A stretch of 31,798 nucleotides of DNA from an uncultured Anaerolineales bacterium (GTDB lineage: Bacteria > Chloroflexota > Anaerolineae > Anaerolineales > Villigracilaceae), in the NCBI GenBank assembly GCA_937928015.1, contig CALFXA010000191.1, positions 1 to 31,798 of the forward strand, in the 5' to 3' direction. How positions within the stretch are numbered: position 1 is the first letter of the stretch; each line of letters opens with the position of its first letter. The position numbers and the translations under genes are program-made. Positions 1 through 6,798 of this stretch are shown here, one piece after another. The notes beneath the pieces were generated by a model. The model did no database searches, was not told the DNA's origin, and saw only the letters and a list, made by a program, of their open reading frames with translations.

Positions 1-45
1 CCACCGAGATCTACACTCTTTCCCTACACGACGCTCTTCCGATCT
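1..45 (+). other. Illumina TruSeq P5 adapter (assembly contamination)
   Basis: Bases 1-45 match the 3' 45 bases of the Illumina TruSeq universal (P5) adapter, ending in the diagnostic GCTCTTCCGATCT immediately before genomic sequence at base 46. This is library sequence left on a contig end, not biology. The reading frame of the truncated ATPase gene on the minus strand is good up to base 46 and should not be extended into the adapter. The match is by recall of the published adapter sequence and is essentially unambiguous. Confidence 0.98.
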
Positions 46-145
46 GGCGCAGTTCATACCAGACGTGCAGGTCACGGATGGAGAGCAGGGGAGCGAGTTC
101 GATCTTCATTTCTTTAATCCTGGTTTGTTTGATTTCGGCAACCAT
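46..145 (-). CDS. Peptide ABC transporter ATP-binding protein, second ATPase (3'-truncated)
   Basis: Only the first 33 codons are present, because the contig ends in adapter at base 46. The start ATG (145-143) lies nine bases after the stop of the preceding ATPase gene, with GGAGTG just upstream. After a short N-terminal tail the sequence reads LLSIRDLHVWYELR, the typical first beta-strand of an ABC ATPase of the OppF/DppF type, ending before the Walker A motif. Position after the OppD-like gene, same strand and tiny spacing make it the second nucleotide-binding subunit of the importer. The assignment is mainly from context plus this short stretch. Met13 (MKIELAP) is an alternative start. Confidence 0.75.
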
Positions 146-154
146 GTTCACTCC

Positions 155-1120
155 TCAGACGTGCAGCCAGCATTTGACCTTGCGGTTGCCCTGGGTCACG
201 ACGGGCGGTTCCTCGGAGCATTTTTCCATGCGGAAGGGACAGCGCGCGGCGAAGCGGCAACCTTTGGGCAGGTCGATCAGGCTGGGCGGTTGACCGGTGA
301 TGAACATCGGGTCGGATTCGCTGCGCAGGCGCGGGACGCTGGCCATCAGCATTTGCGAGTAAGGATGCAGCGGCGCGGGGAAGAAATCCTTGGCGCCCCC
401 CACTTCCACGATCTGGCCCGCGTACATGATGGCAACCTCGTCGGCCAGCTCGCTCGAAGTGGCGATGTCGTGCGTGATAAGAATGAAACTGGTGCCCAAC
501 TCATGCTTGATGCGCTTGAGCACGTTCATGATGTTGGCCTGGGTCAGCAGGTCGAGGGCGGAGGTCGGTTCGTCGAGCACGATCAGCGCGGGCGAAGTGA
601 CCAGCGCCATCGCCAGGGCCACGCGCTGACGCATCCCACCGCTCAGCTCGAACGGATAGCGGTTGATGAAATCCTCGGGGACGCCCACGTGCTGGAACAT
701 GCGCTTCGCCAGGTCGAGCGCCTCGGCCTTTTTCACGCCGAGGTGGACCATGGCCGGCTCGGCCACCTGTTCGCCCACGCGCAACACCGGGTTGAGCGCG
801 TTCATGGCAGCCTGCGGCACAAGCGACATCGCCGCCCAGCGCACGTTGTGGCGGAACTCTTCCTCGTTCAGCGCCATCACGTCCACGCCTTGTATAAAGA
901 CCTTACCCGAGTAGCTTTCCACGTTGCGCGGCAGGAGCCTCAACATGGCCTTGGCCAGGGAGCTTTTTCCACAGCCCGACTCACCCAGGATGACCACGGC
1001 GCGATGGGCGTCCAGGTCGAAGTCCACGCCATCCACGGCCTGGACGGTGCCGTGACCGGTCCGAAAGTGCAGCACCAGGTCTTCGACGTGCAGGAGTTGT
1101 TTGGTCGGTGTTGGGTTCAT
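155..1120 (-). CDS. Peptide ABC transporter ATP-binding protein, OppD/DppD type
   Basis: A 321-residue ATPase subunit that would power import of peptides (or another SBP_bac_5-type solute) from the cytoplasmic face. All ABC motifs are visible: Walker A GESGCGKSS (46-54), Q-loop Gln103, signature LSGGMRQ (159-165), Walker B with DEP (about 179-185) and switch His217. The C-terminal oligopeptide-transporter extension has four cysteines (288, 294, 301, 317); in some DppD proteins equivalent cysteines hold a 4Fe-4S cluster, so that is possible here but inferred. The ATG overlaps the upstream permease stop as ATGA and has GAGGG just upstream. The frame stays open upstream into the permease gene, but that extension is out of frame with the permease and has no homology. 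Length is normal for the family. Confidence 0.95.
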   Translation of the reverse strand: MNPTPTKQLLHVEDLVLHFRTGHGTVQAVDGVDFDLDAHRAVVILGESGCGKSSLAKAMLRLLPRNVESYSGKVFIQGVDVMALNEEEFRHNVRWAAMSLVPQAAMNALNPVLRVGEQVAEPAMVHLGVKKAEALDLAKRMFQHVGVPEDFINRYPFELSGGMRQRVALAMALVTSPALIVLDEPTSALDLLTQANIMNVLKRIKHELGTSFILITHDIATSSELADEVAIMYAGQIVEVGGAKDFFPAPLHPYSQMLMASVPRLRSESDPMFITGQPPSLIDLPKGCRFAARCPFRMEKCSEEPPVVTQGNRKVKCWLHV

Positions 1121-2445
1121 ACGTCCCTCAATCTCGGGTTGAATACGCGGTCCAGGGCGAAGCCGAGCATGGCAAAGCCCAGCCCGGTGATCATCAGCAG
1201 CACGGCGGGTTCGAGGATCCAGTAATAGTAGCCGCGATACAGCGCGCCGTTGGCCTGCGCGTCCTGAATGATCTTGCCCCAGGTGGGCAGGACGGGGTCG
1301 CCCAGTCCCAACACGGCCAGGGAGGCTTCCAGAAAGACGAAGGCAGGCACCGAGGAAACCAGCCCGGGGATGAGTAGCGGAATCATGCGCGGGATCAGAT
1401 AAAAGAAGATGATGCGCGGACTGCTGGCGCCGTACGCCTGGGCCGCCTCGATGTACATCGACTCTTTGACCTGCATGAAGATGGAACGATAGCCCTTGAT
1501 GGCACCCGTGAAGATGCTCAGCAGGATGGTCGCACCCAGGATGACCCAGATGCTGCGCGAGTAGAATGTGCCGATCATGATCAGGATCGAGAGGAAGGGC
1601 AGCACCAGGTTGACCTCGGTGATGCGCTGGATCAACTCGTCGAGCCAACCGCCGTACCAGGTGCCGATTGCTGCGATGACCATCGTCAGCACCAGGGTGC
1701 CGAGCGAGGCGATCAGGCCGAAGGCCAGGGCCACGGGCGCGCCCCACAACAGCGGCACGACCAGGTCGCGACGGGACTGATCCGTGCCTGCCAGGCCGTA
1801 GACCTGTCCGTGGAAGACGAACTCCACGTCGATATCGGAGTCAGGCTCGAAGGTGGTCCCGCTGATCTGAAGCTGGTACTGACCCTTGAGCGGCTGCCCG
1901 GTCTTGGGGTCCGAGAACAGGGCGGGGAAGACATCCTCGGTGCGCAGGCGCGTCATCAGCTTTTGATCCTGCGAGAAGCGATAGGTCAACTTCTCGCCCA
2001 AACTGGCGTTGGTGATGCGGATCTTGCGCCCGTCCGGAGTCAGCAATTCGGCGGAGAGGAACGGCTGCTTGGTCTGATACTTTGACGTGACGTACAGGAT
2101 CATCTCCTGCGGATAATAGTCATATTGGAAGTCGAGCGGATAGTTGATGCTGATCGAAGCCGTGCCTTCCTTGCCGGGCGTGACGGTCTTCTCCAGGCTG
2201 CCGTCGGTGGTGCGCACCGAGAAGGACTCGGCATATTTCTTGCTCGAAAAATTATTGATCCAGGCAGGTGGGGCGAATTTGGGGTTCTGGTACCACACGT
2301 CCTCGCCGCCGCGCCACAAGCGGATCGCCTCGGCATAGGGAATCTTGATCATGGCGAAGATCGCAGTGGCTACCAGCAGCAGGACCACCAGCATCCCCAG
2401 CACCGCCGAGGGATACTTCAATAAATTTTGCAATGAGGATTTCAT
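1117..2445 (-). CDS. Peptide ABC transporter permease, OppC/DppC type, with large extracytoplasmic insertion
   Basis: A 442-residue inner-membrane permease. One membrane segment (about 14-34) is followed by roughly 180 residues of soluble, beta-rich, extracytoplasmic sequence (35-215). Then comes the DppC landmark GTDQSRRDL (220-228) and the five-helix BPD_transp_1 core with the EAA loop (EAAQAYGASSPRIIFFYLIP), which docks on the ATPase. Canonical DppC proteins are about 300 residues with a much shorter TM1-to-GTD region, so the insertion is unusual. The start ATG lies one base after the stop of the upstream permease, with GGGGAGAA as ribosome site, so the two are probably translationally coupled. 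The stop overlaps the ATPase start. Confidence 0.93.
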   Translation of the reverse strand: MKSSLQNLLKYPSAVLGMLVVLLLVATAIFAMIKIPYAEAIRLWRGGEDVWYQNPKFAPPAWINNFSSKKYAESFSVRTTDGSLEKTVTPGKEGTASISINYPLDFQYDYYPQEMILYVTSKYQTKQPFLSAELLTPDGRKIRITNASLGEKLTYRFSQDQKLMTRLRTEDVFPALFSDPKTGQPLKGQYQLQISGTTFEPDSDIDVEFVFHGQVYGLAGTDQSRRDLVVPLLWGAPVALAFGLIASLGTLVLTMVIAAIGTWYGGWLDELIQRITEVNLVLPFLSILIMIGTFYSRSIWVILGATILLSIFTGAIKGYRSIFMQVKESMYIEAAQAYGASSPRIIFFYLIPRMIPLLIPGLVSSVPAFVFLEASLAVLGLGDPVLPTWGKIIQDAQANGALYRGYYYWILEPAVLLMITGLGFAMLGFALDRVFNPRLRDV

Positions 2446-2446
2446 A

Positions 2447-3571
2447 TCAGTTCTCCCCGATCTTGACGCGTGGGTCGACCAGCGCGTACACAAAATCGAG
2501 CAGGAAGACGGTCATGGCCAACAGGTAGGCGTAGATGATGGTCGAGCCGACGATGATCGGGATGTCGTACAGGCCGATGGCGCGATAAAGCGTGCGCCCC
2601 AGCCCGGGCCACAGGAAGACTGTCTCGGTGATGGTTGCGCCTGTCCACAGGGTAATGATCAGCAGGGCAAAGTTGGTGATGATGTTGGGCAGGGTCGGGC
2701 GCAGGATGTAGCGGCTCTCGATGTCGCGTGCGGGCAGGCCCTTGGCCTTGGCCATTTCCACATAGTCTTCGCTGGAGTAGATCAGGAAGAAGGTGCGGTA
2801 GTTGTAGATGCTCAGGAAGAAGGAACTGATGATTAGCGAAGAAGCGGGCAGGATCAGATGCTTGAGCAGGTTGAGCGAATAAGCCAGGGTGCCGGTCGGC
2901 GGCGGCGAATCGACCATGCCGCCGAAGGGCAGGATCTGAAAGATGGCGGCGAAGATCAGGATCAGGAATATCCCGTAGAACCAGGGAGGCACGGCCGACG
3001 TGGGCGAGAGCGCCACGACCAGCTTGTCCCAGAAGTTACCGTAACGGCGGGAAAGTCCCAGGGCCAGGAAGATGCTGGCGAAGAACAGGAACAATTGCGA
3101 GGAGCCCATCAACAGCAGGGTGGCGGGCAGACGCTCCAGGATGATCAGGCGCACCTGCTTGGACCCCGCGTCGCTGGTCATGTTGATGGCGCGGCCCAGG
3201 TTCAGGGTCAGGGCGTTGCTGAGGTAACGGACATTCCGCACGACCAGGGGCACGTTCAGCCCGAGGCGTTTTTCCTCCTGGGCAATCGTGTCTTCGATCA
3301 ATTGCTTGCGCACGGCCGGATCGAGCTTTTGCATGGCGGGATTCAGCGCGATCCGCTGGGTGATCGTATCGCGGACCTCGTTCCGCATGATCTGATCCAC
3401 GTAGCCGCCCATGTTGGCGATCATGATGGTCAGGTACACGCCGACCACCACCGTGACGAACAGGGTCAACAGGCGCACGACCACGTAGCGCGAGACGCGC
3501 AGGAAGGTGCTGTTGCGAAGGGAGGTTTTCGCTCCCGAGGCTTGGGATGGGGTTTGGGCAACAACTGCCAT
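2447..3571 (-). CDS. Peptide ABC transporter permease, OppB/DppB type
   Basis: A 374-residue permease with an N-terminal membrane segment (about 30-52) and a BPD_transp_1 core containing the EAA loop (EMAKAKGLPARD, about 272-283). It forms the channel heterodimer with the DppC-like protein. The start is set at the ATG at 3571 because GAGG lies seven bases upstream; an upstream in-frame start at 3613 would sit inside the intercistronic hairpin. Between TM1 and TM2 there is a charged segment (about 56-106) that makes the extracytoplasmic part longer than in classical DppB. It is the second gene of the operon, after the binding protein. Confidence 0.93.
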   Translation of the reverse strand: MAVVAQTPSQASGAKTSLRNSTFLRVSRYVVVRLLTLFVTVVVGVYLTIMIANMGGYVDQIMRNEVRDTITQRIALNPAMQKLDPAVRKQLIEDTIAQEEKRLGLNVPLVVRNVRYLSNALTLNLGRAINMTSDAGSKQVRLIILERLPATLLLMGSSQLFLFFASIFLALGLSRRYGNFWDKLVVALSPTSAVPPWFYGIFLILIFAAIFQILPFGGMVDSPPPTGTLAYSLNLLKHLILPASSLIISSFFLSIYNYRTFFLIYSSEDYVEMAKAKGLPARDIESRYILRPTLPNIITNFALLIITLWTGATITETVFLWPGLGRTLYRAIGLYDIPIIVGSTIIYAYLLAMTVFLLDFVYALVDPRVKIGEN

Positions 3572-3594
3572 AAAACACCTCGCAGGTAAGGATA

Positions 3595-3628
3595 CAGGCA
3601 GGGGTAAGGTCATCCTTACCCCTGCCTG
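3595..3628 (-). repeat. Perfect 15-bp inverted repeat between binding-protein and permease genes
   Basis: Arms 3595-3609 and 3614-3628 are perfectly complementary around a 4-base loop. In the minus-strand transcript this GC-rich stem sits 21 bases after the binding-protein stop and before the permease ribosome site. No U-run follows, so it is probably not a complete intrinsic terminator. Stems in this position in ABC importer operons commonly stabilise the upstream mRNA and lower downstream expression (family knowledge); that role here is inferred. Confidence 0.85.
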
Positions 3629-3649
3629 ATCTATGGAACAAACGTTAGG

Positions 3650-6235
3650 TTATGGGACGACGACGAAGTCGATGGAGGTGAAGGCAGGGATGGCCACGGG
3701 GATCGGGACCACTGCCACTTCGAGACGGGCGGAGCCGGTCGGCATCTGCGCCAGGGTGGCCGCGTCCAGGGTCACCTGGTACTGGCCGTCGGCGACGAAG
3801 CTGGCTTCACCGACCTTGACCACGGCACCGCTGGCATCGTACAGAATGTACTTGACCTGCTTGATGTCGGCCTGAGCGTAGGGCTGGTCGTTGAAGGACA
3901 CCATCACGTCGAAGGCGGATTCAGCGCTGCCGCTCACCTGGGCGGGACCGTCGAGCTGGATGCTGGCCAGTTTGGGTTCGCTAAAGACGGCCCATTCATC
4001 CGACGGATCGGAGGAGTCGGCGAACTGCTTGAGGACGAGCGACTTCTCGGTGGTGTAGACCTTGTCGAGGTAGTAGGGGCCCGTGCCGATCCAGAAATGA
4101 CCGTGCGCCTCATACCACTTCTTCAGGCTGGCGTAGCGCTGGGCGGCTTCCTCTTTGGTGAGGTACTGGCCCAGGGTCGGCTCGAACGGGATGTAGGTCT
4201 CGCTCTCGGCCTGGTCGAGGTACTTGGCCAGGATTTCGAGGCTGGGTCCGCCCACCCAGGAGGTTTGTTCAATCTGTTCGGTGTCGGCTTTGTTGGAGGT
4301 GTAGGCCAGTTCGCCGTTTTCTTCCGCCAGGTTCGAGATGGCGAAGACCTGCCAACTGTTCTCACCGGAGAGGCCGTTGGGGGAGCTGGGCCACAGCGGG
4401 AGGATGTTCAGTTCGGCGTCGGCGTTGTAGGCATCCGAGTAGGACTCGATCACCAGCGGGTCGGTGGAGACGACGCGGTAACCTTTGAAGGAAGCCAGGA
4501 AGGCTTCGAAGCTCGACACATAGGATTCGTCGTAAATGACGCTATCGGGCTTGGCGCGGTCGAAGGTCTCGATCATCGCCATGACGAAATCAGCGGCGGA
4601 AATGGGGCTGCCATCGTGCCACTTGACGGTGGTGTACAGGTTAGCGGGGAAGGTCACCACACTCTTGACATTGGCGGTGGTGCCATCGGGATATTTCTCG
4701 GCTGCGGTGATGAACTTCTGGGTCTTGGCATCCCAGTCCACCCACGTATCACCCGGGACCTCGATGCTGTCGGCGGTCTTCATGGTAAACCAGTCGAGAT
4801 TCTTCGTGATTGGCAGACCAGCCTTGACTGTTAACTCAGCGCTTTCGATGCGTTGCGGCCAAGACAGGCCAGTGTAAGGATCACCCATCAGACCGCCGCT
4901 GCCGGTTATATTGTCAACACCGGTGGAGGTGGCGCGCATGATATTGGAATCCCACACCCAGTTGCTGCCGGAGATGGTGTTCCACGGCTCGGTGAACAGG
5001 TCGACGGTGCCGACCTTCATCGTGCCGCCTTCCTGACCGACGAAGCGCAGGTTGTACGGGCCAGCGTACGCGCCTTCCACGCCCGCGGCCAGGTCATAGG
5101 TCACCTGGACGTTGCTGTTGTAGGGCGAGTACTGCACCTGCTCGATCACAAACACCTGGAGCGAATCTTCCAACGAGAGTTCGAGCGCGCGCGCCATCAT
5201 CTGGTCGCGCTGCTCCTTCGAGGAGAAGGTACCCTGGGCCAGGTCGTCACCCAGTTTCTGGAACTCGGGATCGGACACGTTCGAGATGAAGGGATCCACT
5301 GCCTGGACGCTGCTGTTCAGGTACATCTGCTGGATCTGGGAGCGCTCGTCGCGCGTCAGGCCGGAGGGCAGCCAGCCGGCGGTGTACAGATTCCACAGGC
5401 CTTCCGAGGCCTTGGAGCCGCGCCAGATGGGGGCCGCTTCGGAGGAGGTCTTGTAGGCGCGTTCCACCGTGAAGCCGACGGCCTCAAGCTGGTTGGCCAC
5501 GTAATCGCCCATCGGTTTGCGGGTGCCGTCACCGTCCGAGCGGATCAGGAAGGTCAGGCTGACCGGCTTGCCGTTGTATTGCCATTTGCCATCGGCACCC
5601 TGGGTGGCGCCCATGCCTGTCATCTCATCGGCGATGACCTGCTTGGCCTTGTCCAGGTTATAGGCGTACTTGGCTTCGAGGGCGCGGGCCGTGTCGATCA
5701 GATTGGTGTATTCCACCAGTTGGGTGGTGATGGCGAAGAATTTGGGGAGGGAACCGCCCGCGTAGATCTCCTGGTTGACGTAGTTGCGGTCGATCATCCA
5801 GTTGACCGCTTCGCGGATCTTGCGGTTGGAGAACGGGTTCAGGACGGTCTGGTCGTCGAACGTGGCCGGGTTGAACATGATGGAGTAGCTGCCGCCGTAC
5901 GACTGTGAATACTTCAAGCCGGCTTCCTTGATGGCCGGGTAAATATCCGAGGCCAGGCCGTAGGAATACAGGTCGATATCTCCAGCCTTGAGCTGGGAAA
6001 TGGCGGAATCGCCGGCGATCACAGACACGTCGATCTCATCCAGCCAGCCGCCGTGGCGGTCGGTCTTCGGCGCCTGTGTGGCGGCTTCTGTTGCGGCCTC
6101 CGTGGCGGACGGGGCCTCTGTCATGGCGGGCTCTTCGGTGGGGGCGGCGGTCTGCGTCGCGGGCTGGCATGCGGAAAGGATCATGCTTACGATCATCAGC
6201 AGACCGAGGGTGGCGTACAGGACTTTCGATCTCAT
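3650..6235 (-). CDS. SBP_bac_5-family extracellular solute-binding lipoprotein, apparently circularly permuted
   Basis: An 861-residue lipoprotein that captures the solute outside the membrane for the downstream permeases. It starts with a lipoprotein signal peptide (LSAC, Cys23) and an Ala/Thr/Glu/Pro linker (24-57). Unlike the usual order, the lobe normally found late in the family comes first: the LDEIDV/GDIDLYSYGL stretch (65-94) and NPFSNRKIREAVNWMIDR (133-150). The usual N-terminal start GGTMKVGTVDLF is at 403, VKWHDGSPISAADF at 537-550 and GTGPYYL at 717. An Ig-like tail follows (about 760-861). Family members are normally 500-600 residues. The ATG has AAGGAG upstream. It is first in the importer operon. 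The ligand is not deducible; peptide is the default. Confidence 0.9.
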   Translation of the reverse strand: MRSKVLYATLGLLMIVSMILSACQPATQTAAPTEEPAMTEAPSATEAATEAATQAPKTDRHGGWLDEIDVSVIAGDSAISQLKAGDIDLYSYGLASDIYPAIKEAGLKYSQSYGGSYSIMFNPATFDDQTVLNPFSNRKIREAVNWMIDRNYVNQEIYAGGSLPKFFAITTQLVEYTNLIDTARALEAKYAYNLDKAKQVIADEMTGMGATQGADGKWQYNGKPVSLTFLIRSDGDGTRKPMGDYVANQLEAVGFTVERAYKTSSEAAPIWRGSKASEGLWNLYTAGWLPSGLTRDERSQIQQMYLNSSVQAVDPFISNVSDPEFQKLGDDLAQGTFSSKEQRDQMMARALELSLEDSLQVFVIEQVQYSPYNSNVQVTYDLAAGVEGAYAGPYNLRFVGQEGGTMKVGTVDLFTEPWNTISGSNWVWDSNIMRATSTGVDNITGSGGLMGDPYTGLSWPQRIESAELTVKAGLPITKNLDWFTMKTADSIEVPGDTWVDWDAKTQKFITAAEKYPDGTTANVKSVVTFPANLYTTVKWHDGSPISAADFVMAMIETFDRAKPDSVIYDESYVSSFEAFLASFKGYRVVSTDPLVIESYSDAYNADAELNILPLWPSSPNGLSGENSWQVFAISNLAEENGELAYTSNKADTEQIEQTSWVGGPSLEILAKYLDQAESETYIPFEPTLGQYLTKEEAAQRYASLKKWYEAHGHFWIGTGPYYLDKVYTTEKSLVLKQFADSSDPSDEWAVFSEPKLASIQLDGPAQVSGSAESAFDVMVSFNDQPYAQADIKQVKYILYDASGAVVKVGEASFVADGQYQVTLDAATLAQMPTGSARLEVAVVPIPVAIPAFTSIDFVVVP

Positions 6236-6369
6236 ATCTCTTTCTCCTTGTTGGTAGGTTGGGATCACGGACGAACTCGAAACGGATACGCGCTGTCAAC
6301 CTCCTTTCGCCATGGGAGGGTGGCGGCTCAAAGGGGCGGCCCGGAACGGGCTGGAAAAGGCTGCGGGCG

Positions 6370-6409
6370 GGACGCCAGCACGGGTTCGTCGACACCCGTG
6401 CTGGCGTCC
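6370..6409. repeat. Perfect 16-bp inverted repeat with 8-base centre
   Basis: Arms 6370-6385 and 6394-6409 are exact reverse complements separated by eight bases. It lies about 135 bases upstream of the binding-protein start. It could be a regulator binding site, a leader-RNA stem for the importer operon or a dispersed palindromic repeat; the sequence alone does not decide. Confidence 0.8.
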
Positions 6410-6651
6410 GCTCCGCTGGTCCCACCGGGCTGGTCCGCTCGTCGTTCGGTAGCCCTGTGGGGGGACATTCCAGGCCGTTTCCTGAGGAGAATGTGAGGAG
6501 AAGAAACTGCTCCGGGAGGCCTGTTTGAGTCGCACCCAGGTACGCTCGATGCTGGAATCATAAGAACATTGTCCGCGCCTGACATGCGCCTGCGTGCCCA
6601 TTTCAGCCCCCCCAACGGGACGGTTTGCCTGCACCCATGTCTGCCTATCAG

Positions 6652-6672
6652 TCCCCCTCTTGAGGAGGGGGA
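6652..6672. repeat. Short C-run/G-run hairpin
   Basis: Eight base pairs (6652-6659 with 6665-6672) plus one wobble pair enclose a three-base loop. This resembles the C-rich/G-rich hairpins scattered between genes of many bacteria. There is no T-run, so I do not call it a terminator. Confidence 0.5.
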
Positions 6673-6784
6673 AGCCCGCCTGTAAAGACCCTTCCCGGGG
6701 AGGGGAGGAATCCCAAAACACTGCCCAGTCCGTACGAGGGGAAGTGCAATATACTTGGGGTGCCTCCTCCTGCCGCCCTGGATA

Positions 6785-6790
6785 TATAAT
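6785..6790 (+). promoter_or_regulatory. -10 box TATAAT, probable leaderless start of the sensor gene
   Basis: A perfect TATAAT ends eight bases before the sensor ATG (6799), predicting transcription to begin about two bases before the start codon. No Shine-Dalgarno is present upstream, consistent with leaderless translation. No clear -35 is visible at 16-18 bases. Confidence 0.55.
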
Positions 6791-6798
6791 TGGTCTGA

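Larger units (their letters stand above)
6236..6798. other. Divergent intergenic region with palindromes
   Basis: 563 bases separate the ABC importer operon (minus) from the sensor kinase (plus). I see no supported gene in it: open frames here have no homology, no good ribosome site and overlap the palindromes. It holds a 16-bp-arm inverted repeat (6370-6409), a C-run/G-run hairpin (6652-6672), a further C/G-symmetric stretch at about 6690-6710, and a -10 box immediately before the sensor gene. A TTGACA match on the minus strand (6299-6294) lacks a convincing -10. Confidence 0.6.

Noticed and set aside
65..1225. A 386-codon open frame on the plus strand opposite the OppD-like gene
   Set aside because: It is antisense to a gene with complete ABC motifs, has low-complexity His/Gln/Arg-rich composition and no recognisable domain. 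High GC at third positions makes such shadows common here.
6294..6299. TTGACA on the minus strand as the -35 of the importer operon
   Set aside because: No acceptable -10 hexamer lies 15-19 bases downstream; it overlaps an AAAGGAGG stretch and is probably chance.
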